Shown here: positions 34,063-46,068 of the stretch, one piece after another | Position numbering within the stretch: position 1 is the first letter of the stretch | How the letters are laid out: each line of letters begins with the position of its first letter | Source: Calliopum simillimum | Lineage: Eukaryota > Arthropoda > Insecta > Diptera > Lauxaniidae | Direction of reading: 5' to 3' | NCBI GenBank assembly: GCA_951812925.1 | Contig: OX638372.1 | Span: forward strand, 87,751,058 to 87,815,057 | DNA: 64,000 bases | Position numbers and translations under genes: made by a program | The notes under the pieces: model-generated | The model's database searches: none | What the model saw: only the letters and a program-made list of their open reading frames with translations | Told to the model about the DNA's origin: nothing

Positions 34063-36793
34063 TTCAAAGTATTGTCCATTGGAAGCTACAACATTTCCCC
34101 ATCTTTCAGGCAATTTATGAATTCCATCCCAAAAAAATTGCGCCTGCTTGGCGGCCAAAAATGAATCCATCCAATTTCGGATGCCTTGCTCTGATGTGAA
34201 GCGTATTCCGGTGAGGGCGTTTTGCATCGAGCGAAATAAATGAAAGTCAGACGGAGCAAGTTCCGGACTATAAGGCGGGTGAGCCAAAACTTCCCATCCA
34301 CTATTTTCCAAATAGTTTTTCACGGGTCTTGCAACATGCGCACAAAGGGGTATTGTATGCGCTTTTACGCATTTAATTGAAAAACAAAATTTTTGAAGTA
34401 CCGGCTTTTTTTGATACCGTTTTAAAGATAATTAAATTTTGCGTCACAAACAATAAAAATTGTTGACCTAACATTACTAGTTGAAAAGTTATATGCGGTT
34501 GAAGATCAACTTTTTTTGCTTTCGTTCGCGCGCTGTGAAAAATTTGAATTTTTTGGCTTTTTTAAAGTACATTTTTATCAAAAAAAAAAAAAGCTTTTGT
34601 GGAAAAGGTTTTAATGGAATCTTTAACTTCAGGTAATTGTGGTTCCTACTACATAAAAGTTTTTTTGAGTTAATGTTTAAAAAATTTTGTTTAATATATA
34701 TTAAATATGTGTTAAAAAATTAAGGTTTTTTATTATTCAAGTGGAGTTAAAGTATTTTAGGTTGTGCAAGGTTTTCATCTTGTTATGATTTTCTTTGACT
34801 ATAGACTGTCCATAATAAGTGTTAAAAATTTGGTTGTGCCATGTTTTGCTCCTTCGAAATTATTAAACTCTTTGTGAGAGAACTCCAGTCGCTATAATCA
34901 CAAGAAGCAAGTGCAGCCACCAACAATGCAATGATTTTTTTTCCTTTTGTTTAGTTTTTCTTCTAAAATTTTTATGGACCCTATTAGTTCAGGTATTTTT
35001 GTAATACAAAAGTGGTTTTTGTTTTGTGAAAAAGTGTTTTTTTTATATTTAAATTTTTTTTTTGTTCGTTAGTTTAAAATTAAGTGCATTTTGGCTATAT
35101 ACATAGACATATAGTCGTTCCAAAAGTGTGCTCAAACAAAAATGTTTTGATTTTAATAAAGAGTAGACATTTAAGTTACTTTTTATTAAAAAAAAGGGTT
35201 GCGGGTTTTTACGCGGCTGTGAGAAATTTTAATTTTTTTAAGGGAAACTGACATGTCCAATATGTATGAAATTGGAGCAAAAATTAAATAAAAAGTTAAA
35301 TACAGACATATAGACAGATAATTACCATCAAAAATCTGCAGAGGGTGTCAATAAAGTACGCTGAGTTTTTAAAAATTTTTGAAGATCATTAAGAGGTCGC
35401 TCAGCGCCGTTTTATGCAAAATCTCGGCTTAGTACAGTTTTTATTTTATTACGATTTAAGAAACGCTCGGGATGAGTCATCCGATATATCAAATTTTTTG
35501 TCTTGAGTCAAGGTATATACAAATATTATATCTCGAATTTAAAATCATTCATATATTGCTGTTTTAGATAAAAAACCGAAAGAAAACATATTTTCGATAT
35601 TTCGGCCCGCTGTAAAACTCTTAAACTACATCTTGGAAAAACTGTTTTTCATAAGCTTATTACAGAATCATACAAGAAACAATTTTCTATTGCATCTTAA
35701 CCCATTATATACTGTTTTTATGGGTCTTCTTGACCCTTTTTTCCAAAAACTTGGTTAAAATGTTCTACAAAAATATTCTCCAAAAAATTTCACTAGGATT
35801 CACCAAAGACAGAAATTCTTAAAACTTCAGAATAATGCGTGAAAAATTTGATGACAATTTTTAATTTCCGTTTTTTACTGCTATTAAAAAAAATTTCACT
35901 ACATAATGTACAACTGCATAAGTTTTCTACTTTTTTATGCATAATTAACTAAAAAAATAAGTTTTTATAACCCTCAATTGTCTGGATGAATTAATAGCGT
36001 GTTTTGGTATCTAATACCCCACTGTGATGCGGCCGAGCGTTGTCATGATAAAAATTATTGCTTCGTGTCTGGTCGCATTTTCCGGGCGTTTTTCGATGAT
36101 GGCACGCTTCAAACGTATTAATTGTGTTCGGTACAGGTCACCTGTGATTGTCTGGCCCGATTTCAACAACTCATAATATAACGGCCTCTTCTGATCCCAC
36201 CAAATACACAGCATAACCTTGGCGCCATGGATATTTGGCTTCGAGGTTGATTTGGCTGGTTGGCCGGGTTTCACGTATGACTTTTTGCGCTTGGGATTGT
36301 CATAATGGATCCATTTTTCATCCTCAGTCACAATTCGATGCAAAAATGATTTGTTTTTATGGCGCTCAAGCAGCATTTCAGATATACAGAAGCGCCGTTC
36401 AACGTCTCTCGGCTTCAACTCATAGGGGACCCAATTACCTTGCTTCTGAATGTATCCGGCGGCTTTCAAACGTTTCAAAATGGCTTGCTGAGTCACTCCC
36501 AACGATTTGGCAAGCTCGTCTTGTGTTTGACACGAATCCTCATCGAGTAGCTACTCTAATTCTTCGTCTTCATACTTTTTTGGCTGTCCTGGGCGTTCTT
36601 TGTCTTTGATGTCAAAATCGGCACTTTTGAAGCGTTTAAACCATTCAAAACACTGTGTTTTTCCTAAAGCATCGTCGCCATAAGCTTCTACAAGCAAACT
36701 ATGACTTTCCGCAGCAGTTTTCTTTGCAAAAAAATTACCCAACAGAACCTCCCGCAAATGCTGTCATTTTCTCGAATTTTCGAAGTTATTCAT
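34063..36793 (-). pseudogene. mariner family A transposase, interrupted
   Basis: Starts MNNFENSRK then a stop at a position that is Trp-like in other mariners. It continues through the N-terminal HTH region (LVEAYGDDALGKTQCFEWF, DKERPGQPKKYEDEELE), a stop, then VTQQAILKRLKAAG, the catalytic block TEDEKWIHYDNPKRKKSY, and HDNARPH reached through a frameshift near 36,045. The Transib-like insertion falls right after that His. Coding resumes with VARPVKNYLENSGWEVLAHP and PPYSPELAPSDFHLFRSM. Counting from HDN to APSD gives D34D. All three catalytic Asp survive, but stops, frameshift and insertion inactivate it. Confidence 0.85.
34341..36026. mobile_element. Transib-like non-autonomous element, 1,686 bp
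   Basis: The ends are CACAAAGGGGTATTGTATGC (34,341) and, read inverted from 36,026, CACAGTGGGGTATTAGATAC. The 5-base duplication ATGCG flanks it (34,336-34,340, 36,027-36,031). Five-base duplications and CACWRTG ends define Transib elements, relatives of RAG1; one end is exactly CACAGTG. No transposase frame is present. A second right end of the same type lies at about 59,911-59,935. Confidence 0.65.
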
Positions 36794-37229
36794 CGTGAAA
36801 AATAATAATGATGCACACAAGATAAAATTGTTTTGTTGACTGATTTTGACAGCTGTCAAATGTACCTTCAAAATGACATATATATAAAGTTCGAGCTTTC
36901 ACGATATTTGTTAGTACGGACATCCACCGTCAAATTCCGGTTTTTAAGTTGTACACCCAATATAATCTATAGTTTAGGAGATATTTTATTAACAAACCTG
37001 AAATTTAGAGTTTACCTGATCCCGCTGATTTTTTCTGAGAATTTTAGAACACAGTCTAATTCGGGCATAATCAAGAAAAATCCGTTGGATTTTCTTGGAT
37101 ATTTCAAACTATTTTCGAGTTACGGTTGGGGTAGTTTTCTACCCCTTGAACCAATAAAGTTTTTTGTAAAGTTTTTACAAGTTTATTTAAAAAAATTATG
37201 AAGTTTCATTGATGTGTCGTTTTAAACGT

Positions 37230-37740
37230 AGTTCTATGATCAATGGAGCACACTCATATCATAACCACTCAGTTCAATTAGCGCACATTTATATTCCAGT
37301 GGACTGTGGTCAGTGACCACATTGGGTCATTAGTATGAAAACTCCTTATCTTGAATAATCAAATTCTGGCATTAGGAATAAGAAACTACAGTTAATTGAT
37401 ATATTGTTTCAAACATTGTTTTCTGGCATAAGGAAAAAGAAGCTACACTTAACCGATATCCTTTTTCAAACCCTGTTTTATGTTCTATGGATCCCATTTG
37501 GTTTTATTGGAATTGATTCATGTCCCAGTGGTTAATGATCACGTGACCAAGTGACCACTTTGGGTCTTTAGTATGAAAAGTCTTTATTTTCAAGGAAAAA
37601 ATTCTGACATTAAGAAAAAGAAACAAGACTAAAGTGTTATATTGTTTCTAACACTGTTTAATGTTCTATGGATTTCATTTAGTTTCATCGAAATCCATTC
37701 ATGTTCCAATGGTCCATGACTGGGTGATCAAATTACCAGG
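37230..37740. repeat. ~240-bp tandem duplication, two diverged units
   Basis: GGGTCATTAGTATGAAAACT (37,324) and GGGTCTTTAGTATGAAAAGT (37,563), and AAATTCTGGCATTAGGAATA (37,365) and AAATTCTGACATTAAGAAAA (37,600) recur at a spacing of about 238 bases. Extra partial copies of the TGTTTCAAACATTG block suggest further decayed units. No coding content. 37,740-38,220 is unrecognised. Confidence 0.55.
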
Positions 37741-38221
37741 TTGCGCACTTCAAGGCTAAATGTCCAAAACACACCTATTTTTTACTTTGAAACAAGAAAA
37801 TCTCAAAATTCTGACGTGTTATAGCAAAACAGGATACTGCATCGTTTTGAGCATGTCAAAAACCTTCGAAAACAGAATATAAATTGCTCAGTAAAATATG
37901 GCGCCGATTTCAAAAAAACGTCAAAACTATCCGAAATGTGTATGCACATTGGCCCATTGGGTAGAAAACCATCCCAACAATTTTGACATTGAATATCTCC
38001 GAGAAGGCAATCTTGACTCGAATTATTTTCCATATTACTATCCGTTGGCAACATGAAACGGGTGCTAATGCTATCATTTTAATTATGTAAATTTACTTTT
38101 TTTTTTTTTCAAAAGTGGTCTTCTTGGAGACTTTCAGTTAATTTGAGGGGACGGTGTGGGCGTGGTGAACCCAAGGCCATTGTTATACATAAATGATGGC
38201 CAACATTCCAAAAATTAGATA

Positions 38222-39407
38222 AGACGTGAGATCGAAAAAATCTTAGCACACATTTATAATAAATTTAAAATTTCTTTGATCTAGTTAACTTTGAAAAATA
38301 TGTCATTTATTATTTTTAATTATTTTTAATGACAAACATGTTGATTTGTTGTGAGTTTGATCAAAATGAGTGAAGAAAAAGAAGTACGTCTTGAAATTAT
38401 TAAAAATTTTCAAAAACATCCAAATTGGTCTTACAAAAAATTGGCCAAAGAATTTAAGGTCTGCCGTCAAACTGTTTCCAATGTTATTAAACAGTTTCAG
38501 GAGAATTTGAAAGCCAAGAAATTGAAAGCATATTGATAAGATCTCCAAACACATCTGCTAGAAAAGCAGTGCGAAAAGTTAAAGCCAATTTGAAAACATT
38601 TAAAGTCCAAAAAGTTCCAGACAAGAATGCAGCAAAAAATTTAGACGCCAAAAGTAGGGCTTGGAAATTAAAATCGAATTTTATACAAAAATATTCATGT
38701 TGTATAATGGACGACGAAACGTATGTACTAGCAGATTTCACGCAGCTTCCGGGTCAAAATTTTTAGGTTGCTGATGCTCGAGGAAATGTCGAAGAACAAT
38801 TTAGAATCCAAAAGCAGAAAAAATTTCATAAAAAATTCCTGGTATGGCAAGCTATATGCAGTTGCGGCAAAAGAAGCAAGTCATTTGTTACATTGGTCTC
38901 TATAAATACCGAATTATACATCAAAGAATGTTTGAAAAAAAGACTTCTTCCTTTTACAAGACAGTAGGTACAATATTTTTGGCCCGATTTGGTATCATGT
39001 CACTACTGCAAGAAAGCTCTGGAGTGGTACCAAAGTAATAACATAGTTTTTGTACCAAGAGAGGCCAATCCTCCAAATTGTCCGGAGCTCAGACCTGTGG
39101 AGAGATATTGGGCTCTTATGAAAAAAAACTTAAATAGCACAAAAAAGGTGTCCCAAAATATCGAAAATTTTGAAAGACGATGGGAAAACTGTTCCAAAAA
39201 GGTGTCTGAAACAACTATCAAATCTCTAATGGAAGGCTTACAGAAAAAGGCCCACGAGTTCATAAATAGTGGTTAGAACTATAAAAGTTATATTTTTCTG
39301 TAATTTGTAAAATATTATCAATTAAATAAAAAAATCAAAACTCTTAGGTCAACCGTTTAAAAATTATTGAATTTTACATATGTTAAGATTTTTTCGATCT
39401 CACTCTT
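38222..39407 (+). mobile_element. DD37E IS630-Tc1-mariner element, copy 2, 1,186 bp
   Basis: The ends AGACGTGAGATCGAAAAAAT and, inverted, AAGAGTGAGATCGAAAAAAT, each continue CTTA and lie beside TA (38,220-38,221, 39,408-39,409). Length and organisation match a complete element. Its terminal repeats differ from copies 1 and 3, so it is a separate subfamily. 39,410-41,120 beyond it has only a 24-A tract near 40,829 and nothing I can call. Confidence 0.8.
38367..39276 (+). pseudogene. DD37E transposase, broken
   Basis: ATG at 38,367 begins MSEEKEVRLEIIKNFQKHP and a helix-turn-helix (WSYKKLAKEFKVCRQTVSNV). Stops interrupt after LKAY and later. The catalytic domain is readable in pieces: CIMDDETYVLADFTQLPGQN (first Asp), FLVWQAICSCGKRSKSFVT, WPDLVSCHYCKKALEWY (second Asp), and ANPPNCPELRPVERYWALMK (Glu). 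Exactly 37 residues separate the second Asp from the Glu, which defines the DD37E group. The C-terminus ends EFINSG and TAG at 39,274-39,276. Catalytic residues remain but the frame is broken in at least three places. Confidence 0.85.
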
Positions 39408-41120
39408 TATGTATCAACAAATAATTTGTAGACTTTCTTGTTTCATAGAAATCCCTATTTTTGTTCAGGGGAAACTACCTCTCTGGACCAATATGGGTTT
39501 AAAATATAAGTGAAAAAAGCACAAATAGTTTTGTGATTTGGTTAATAACAAACCAACTGGCTTTCTTTATTTCTGATGAAATCTTATTGATCAAGATTGA
39601 AACAAAAATTGAAGGTGTTGTTTCTGCCATACAAGCAATAATTTTTAAATGTCATAGCAGAAGACTTCGGTTTGCATAATGTAACTTGTTTCCGTAGCAA
39701 TCCTTAAAATAGATTCAATAAACCAGGATGAATTTATCAGCAGAGGTCTGATGAGTCTTTGTGGCGAAGATGTTACCATAGCCTTTTCATCCGACTTGTC
39801 ATAAGGCATTTAATGACTTTTATGAAAACCGAAATTTGAACTAAAAATTAGTTTTAATTTTAACTTTTAATTTTTTTTTTGTCTAGACTGGGCCACAAAC
39901 TTTTGTGACCCATACCCACTAGCCGAGGAAAAATTTCTTTGAGTAAATTTTTATTTCGTGAAGCACTATTTACATCTCATAGACCCCGCAGTTTGTTTTT
40001 TCGTTGTCTTGGACCCCACGTAAATTTCTCTGGTCTCGATTACAATGACAACCATTTGTCTAGAGTATGAGCCCCTACTAAGTTACACCATTGAATATGT
40101 AACATAACTGCGAAAGGATTAAATTTTTTACCTGGTTCCACTGTGTGCGTGCCCTCCGACCGTAATTCCAAAATTGATGAGTTTTCGCTGTCACCACTTA
40201 CTCAACGAGAACGCCTTTAATGTGTGCGTTTCGCAGTAAAAGTAAAAATAATCCCCATCGTTTGTTCCCCCATTTGCTGCCTGACTCACAATTATTTTTT
40301 TATTAATTTACGTCACGTGCATCGATTTGCTTGTAGCCGTTGTCGTTATTTTTATGTTCTAAGGATTTTCTTTCAATTTAAAATATTTCCCTTTTTCTTT
40401 TTTTTTTGTAAGCCTTGTGAGGGTTCAAAAAAATATTCAGTTTACTTAACTTTAAAATGAAAGGATTAAATTTTGTTTTACCAATGAAAGCGAAATACTA
40501 GAAAAGAAAATATGGCATGTCATATCATATGAAAATACTTCAACAAAAATGAATTTCAGTTGAATTTTAGCTTAATGGAATACATCGAATATTCCTATTT
40601 ACTGAATATTTGATTTAAATGTTAACAGTAAAAGTCTCGCATAACTTCCATGTTTTTTTCGATTGCGATGGTTAACGGTAATGATACAAAAATTTAAAAT
40701 TATATTGATTGGTATCTCACTTAACCACATTCGGTAATTCTTCATTTAAATATGTATGTTCATTGAACACTGTTCAAATACACAGTATTACCCCAACAAT
40801 TTGTGATCTGTAGGAAAAATGCTCCAACAAAAAAAAAAAAAAAAAAAAAAATTTTTTGTATGAGAGAATTGAATATCTTCTGGGCTTGAGTCACATTTGT
40901 AGTTTTAAAAATATTAACAAAATTTTGTCTTCAAACTTATTCGCTGTCATAAATTTCCTCTTTTTTTGCTATGTCATTTTTAGTGGAAATTATAGCTTAA
41001 GTGCTTAATCTGTATTATCTCATGGTAGTCCGTAGATTATTTTTAATTGTTTTCAACGTTAAGAAGACTTTTTGTTTTCGCAACGGTTACAAGAATGTTT
41101 CGAAACAGTCATGGAGCTGG

Positions 41121-41651
41121 GAACCAACCTTTTTTACGGCCAGGTATTCATGCAATATCAAATGTATGCTGGTGGAAGAAATGCTCAAGGATGCCTCTAT
41201 TTCACGGTATATCACATGACGATCTTGCATTAGCAGTTTACGCACGGCATCAATGTTCTCTGGCACAACTGCCGTTTTTGGACGACCTTCAAGGAATTCG
41301 TCTTTGAGCGAGCGTCGGCCACGATTGAATTCATTAAACCAGTTTTTCACAGTACTATAGGATGGTGCTTCATTGTCATACAAAGATTTAAGTTCATCGA
41401 TGCACTCTTGTCGTGATAATCCACGTCGAAAGTTGTCAAAAATGATCGCACGAAAATGTTCACGAATTAACTCCATTTTTTTGCCAAATTGTTTTTTTCA
41501 AGTCACTGTAACCAACACAAATGATGGTCGTACGTCAAAACGTTCTGAGTACGTTTATGCTAAAAAATGTCAAACTTTCCAATAGAAATGTCAGACTGCA
41601 CCTGGCAACACTTAGTGTTGCCTAGTCCAGAAATATATATAGCAGACAACG
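41121..41651 (-). mobile_element. mariner family B, 5' half only (copy B5)
   Basis: Ends at 41,651 in the family B terminus next to TA (41,652-41,653) and carries the GGCAACACTTAGTGTTGCC-type palindrome of the 5' UTR. The minus-strand frame from 41,476 encodes the N-terminal MELIREHFRAIIFDNFRRG, the HTH linker RGRRSLKDEF and VVPENIDAVRKLL, up to LAVKKVGSQ at about codon 117. The catalytic half is absent. The right side (41,655-42,430) holds GAAGTGCCACGCCC blocks duplicated at 41,795 and 42,185. Confidence 0.8.
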
Positions 41652-42443
41652 TATTTGTATTTATTTCTGTGCCAATAATTTTTCTCGAAAATCTGGTCAT
41701 ATCTCACAAACCATACGAGGTCTTTCGATGTAATTTGATAGGAAGGTACTGCTTATCAACGCCTTGTAACGAACGAAAAGTGGGCGGTATCGAAGAAGTG
41801 CCACGCCCCCTTTTTAACTATTGAAAATTTTGATTCAATGTTACTCGAAAACGACTCCAACAATTTTGATGAAAATTTAGGAGATGTTACCCGTAGAAAC
41901 AAGCATTTTGTATGTCATACGCCATTATATTGGGAAAACTCGTTGAAGGGCGTGGCACCGCCAACAGAAATGAAATACGCTATAGAAAGAAAACTTTCAA
42001 AGCAATCTTTTTGAATTTAACTGTGGGTAGGCTACTTACTATTAGGCACCTACGACCTGAAAGTGGATGAAATATCGTCGTTAGGTGTGGAACCTCCCAT
42101 ACAAGTAAAACACTTAAAATGTTATTTCCCGCAATGGTACTGCTTGTCAATGCCTTGTAATAAACGAAATGTGGGCAGCATCGAAGAAGTGCCACGCCCA
42201 CTTTGTAACCATTGAAAATTTTGATTCAATATTCGGAATTTAAAAAAAAGGGATAAACCGATTTGCATATATTTTTGCGCGGATGTGTGATGTGTCGTTA
42301 TAATATTCATCGCCGTTCAAAGGGTGCTTCAAAAATGACTTCGAAGTAATGAGTTCCGCAGCCATATCAGAAATTGCTCCCAGAGTAGGCAGTTTGTCTG
42401 ATACTATCCCATCTCCATGTATGTATGTATTCTCCTTTAACTC

Positions 42444-42640
42444 CTAGGAGGAGCATAGGGCCAATATGAAATCTCTCCATTTGTCACGATCCCTTGCGAT
42501 GACTTTGATCTCTTGCCACGATTTCCCCGATTCTTGGATTTCCTTTTCCAACGACCTTTTCCAGTTGGTTTTGGGCCTACCACGTCCTCTACTGCCTTGT
42601 GGATTCCACTCAAGGGCCTGGCGACAAACTTCGCTGTGTA
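42444..42640 (-). pseudogene. LINE C-terminal tail (RTE/CR1-type ending)
   Basis: On the minus strand one frame reads CRQALEWNPQGSRGRGRPKT, NWKRSLEKEIQESGKSWQEI and ARDRDKWRDFILALCSS before TAG at 42,444-42,446. The WNPQG...RGRPKxxW...W...A.DR..W pattern is the familiar C-terminus of many non-LTR retrotransposon polyproteins; clade from memory. The 5' part is missing. It abuts mariner copy B1. Confidence 0.7.
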
Positions 42641-42669
42641 TAATATTGGCACAAAAATAAATACAAATA

Positions 42670-43948
42670 CGTTGGCTGCTATATATATTTCTGGCCTAGG
42701 CAACACTAAGTGTTGCCAGGTGCAGTCTGACATTTCCATTGGAAAGATTGACATTTTTTGCATAAACGTACTCAGAACGTTTTGACGTACGACCATCATT
42801 TGTGTTGTTTACAGTGACTTGAAAAAATCAATTTGGCAAAAAAATGGAATTAACTCGTAAACATTTTCGTGCGATCATTTTTCACAACTTTCGACGTGGA
42901 TTAGCACGACAAGAGTGCATCAATGAACTTAAATCTTTGTATGACGATGAAGCACTATCCTATAGCACTGTGAAAAACTGGTTTCATAAATTCAATCGTG
43001 GCCGACGCTCGCTCAAAGACGAATTCCGTGAAGGTCGTCCAAAAACGGCCGTTGTGCCAGAGAACATTGATGCCGTGCGTGAACTGATAATGCAAGATCG
43101 TCATGTGATATACCGTAAAATAGAAGCATCCTTTGGCATTTCTTCCACCAGCATACATTTGAAATTGCATGAACACCTGGCCGTAAAAAAGGTTTGTTCT
43201 CGTTGGATCCCGCACAATTTGACAATCGCTCAAAAAAAACTCGTGTCGATTGGTGCAAAGAAATGATTAAAAAATACGATCGCGGTACTTCAAACGACGT
43301 TTATAAGATCGTCATAGGTGACGAATTATGGATCTATGCGTATGAGGCCGAAACAAAACAGCAATCGACCGTGTGGGTCTTCGAAAACGAGCCAAATCCA
43401 ACGAAAGTTGTTCGTGGAAGTAGAACTACGAAGCAAATGGTCGGCAAAACTGGTCATATGGCAACTGTTCCGCTTGAGCAACGTAGGACGGTCAATTCTG
43501 AGTGGTACACCACAATTTGTTTGCCTGAAGTCTTCGGAGAAATTCGAAAAACGAACAAGAGAAGACGAATCATTGTTCACCATGACAATGCGAGCTCTCA
43601 CACATCGGCTCAAACCAGCGCCTTTTTGACCGGCCAAAACGTCGAATTGATGGGTCATCCGCCGTACAACCCTGACTTGGCACCCAATGACTTCTTTTTA
43701 TCCCCGCACATCAAGAAAAAATGCGTGGTTAACGATTTTCGTAGCCAGAAGATGCTGTTGAAGCGTTCAAAAACCATGTTTTGGAGGTGTCTCAATCGGA
43801 GTGGATTAAGTGCTTCGACAATTGGTTTGAGCGCATGCAAAAGTGTATAAATCATGCTGGAGAATACTTTGAACAACAATAAAACCATTTTTGATGATAA
43901 ATATTCGCATTTTCATTATTAGGCCAGAAATATATCGAGCAGCCCACG
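42670..43948 (+). mobile_element. mariner family B, full-length copy B1 (1,279 bp)
   Basis: The left end CGTTGGCTGCTATATATATT at 42,670 follows TA (42,668-42,669). The right end, read inverted from 43,948, is CGTGGGCTGCTCGATATATT. The TA on the right is changed to TG. The 5' UTR carries the palindrome GGCAACACTAAGTGTTGCC. It is the only copy here with both ends and a whole transposase region. 43,949-45,057 to its right is featureless. Confidence 0.9.
42844..43882 (+). pseudogene. mariner family B transposase, frameshifted
   Basis: MELTRKHFRAIIFHNFRRGL starts the DNA-binding half. A frameshift in an A-run near 43,233, after LTIAQKK, moves the catalytic half into another frame: GDELWIYAYE (first Asp), a four-residue deletion at KQMV|GKTGH where copy B2 has ACFF, HHDNASSHTSAQTSAFLTGQ (second Asp) and PPYNPDLAPNDFFL (third Asp). 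The spacing of the last two is D34D. A second frameshift and stops follow, and the expected C-terminus MQKCINHAGEYFEQQ is in the first frame again, ending at 43,882. Non-functional, though all catalytic Asp remain. Confidence 0.88.
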
Positions 43949-45057
43949 TGTAGAAACTAACAAATATACAATTTTAACTCTTATAAGAAGATAAGATATG
44001 GGTTCAGTGTGGCCAAAACAGATCGCCGATCGATGTTTCTTTTTTAAGTTGAGATAAGTAGTTGCGCTCAGACCATTCTTGCTTGAAACCAGATGGCTTA
44101 TGGTTTTCACTGCTACTATCTTGTATGTTTACGAAACATTCAAAGTAACTGGCCGTTGATTTGTGAAAAAAGAAAACTTGGCGAGTATCTGTCCATGCTA
44201 AAATACCCATGTATTTAGTAAATACTCTGTACTTAGTGACTGGCCTTGTTTTAAACTTTTCATTTGAAATATTTACTTGCAATTAGTGCTTCATAATGGA
44301 AAATGAATTACACTACTAAAAATAGAACATGGAAAATTTCTTTTTATGGGACAGCTAATGCAGTAAATTCTTGAAATTAATAAATTTCTTTTTATTTTTA
44401 TGTTTGAAAAGAAAAAGAATTTTTTATTTTATGAAGTTTGTCATCGCAAATTCTTGTCTTCTCTGTAAATAAGCAGTTTTATGGCTGTCACGCATACGTA
44501 TCGTATATGTTTGTTAAAAACTTTTTTATTAAAATTTTAAATAGGTAAATTATGAAAAAAGGTTTACTTTCATATACATACACCCAATACAAATGTATAT
44601 ACATATGTACGTATAAACTTTTTTAATTAAAACAAGTAATATTAAAAAATATATAAGTTTTTCGCTTGGTTTATATTTTATGATATTTTTACGACTTTTT
44701 TTTATGATGCCAATGCCGTCAACTGAATTTCAATAAAACAATATTTCAGAATAAAATTCGCATTCCTTTGATCCTTTGTAATTTTTTACATTTTTCAATT
44801 GAATTTCATTTATGACTTTTGGTTTTTTATGCTTTTGTTTGCTGTAGAATTAATAAGTTTTGTGAATTCAAAGAAATTAAATTTGTTGACCTCTTTGAAT
44901 TTATAGAAGAAAAAAAGTGGCAAAAGCATTTTAATATTGACAAAACTAAGTAATATGTATGTCTGTAAGAAGTCCATATACCTTGTATGAACTTTATTAG
45001 AATGTTTCGTCATACACTAATTTACTATAAAAGAGCTGGCATTGAGTTAATATAAAA

Positions 45058-45345
45058 CTAGTAAGGATGTTAGTTTTGGCCTGGCCGAGAAATAGTATAC
45101 CCTACACGAAAATATTTTGAAAATTTTGCTTGTTCGGGAAGTGCCACGCCGAAATCACAAAGATTCTACTCAGATCTTGCACTAACTATACCAAGTACTT
45201 ATCTGTACAAAATTTGGTTTCATTATCTTAAAAACGCTTTCAGTACGCCCACTTCTCTGAATTTTCCTTGTTTTTGTGTAGAGCTTGAATTTATTATTTT
45301 GAGAATTTGGTTTTAAAAAAAAAAATTAGATCTAGATACTGTATC
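45058..45345 (+). mobile_element. mini-me/DINE-1-like element, 5' fragment (M3)
   Basis: Begins CTAGTAAGGATGTTAG, then GTATACCCTACACGAAAATA and GGGAAGTGCCACGCC. It lacks the microsatellite and the GACGGACATGG core, so the 3' part is lost. 45,346-46,068 is unrecognised. Confidence 0.6.
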
Positions 45346-46068
45346 GGATTCTACGTATGAATGTTCTATATTCAAGCTATATAAGTAGCTTCAAAGTATA
45401 ATAAAAACGGTATTTTTTCCTTGTTTAGGCTAAGAACCGTATAAGATATAGCGATAATAAGGCCGGATTCGGATTCAGCATTGCAAAATACATTAAATGT
45501 AACTATTTTTATATTTGTTTGTTCTGTTTTTTTTTCTTCATTTTTTTAATTCTATATGCACACTGCTCCTGAACAAACGATAGCTTGCTTGAAAATGCCA
45601 CAAAAAACGAACAGTGCCCCTTTACTCGTAATCGTTCACTGAGTAAAAATCAACATTATTTGAAATCTAAGCTGCTCCTTTTTTGAAAATATGCATAGTT
45701 TTACATTTTTACCTAGGAGAACCATTTCAAAAAGATCAAGATTTGTTTGATGGCATCCGATTTGGCTACGAATTGGCATAAGAAATAGTAGCATAGTGAG
45801 AAAAATTACTACCCAATTATTTTTTCAAAATTTAAAAAAATGGCGGAGATATATGGGACTTTGAAATTTTTAGGTTAGTTTTTTTTATCCCATATATGGG
45901 ATATGTATTTTTGCAATATTTCGGGGATATGATCAGCTACGATTTCGGGGTTTGCATTTTTCAGACCACTAAGCTAGTACAAATGATTCCCCGTTCACAG
46001 ATATCTCCACATTTTCATCAAACCTATCAACTGTTCAAAAGCACTGTGTGCCCGCTTCGCTAGGCATA

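Larger units (their letters stand above)
33984..36960 (-). mobile_element. mariner element, family A copy 2 (hosting a Transib-like insertion)
   Basis: Both inverted ends are present: TTGGGTGTACAACTTAAAAA at 33,984 and its inverse ending at 36,960, with TA on each side. Without the 1.69-kb insertion it is about 1,286 bases, the usual mariner size. It inserted into the half foldback at 33,550. The transposase runs on the minus strand. Confidence 0.9.

Noticed and set aside
40100..40150. Third Transib-like end (TACCTGGTTCCACTGTG)
   Set aside because: CACAGTG is present, but the following GGGGTA block and any duplication are missing.
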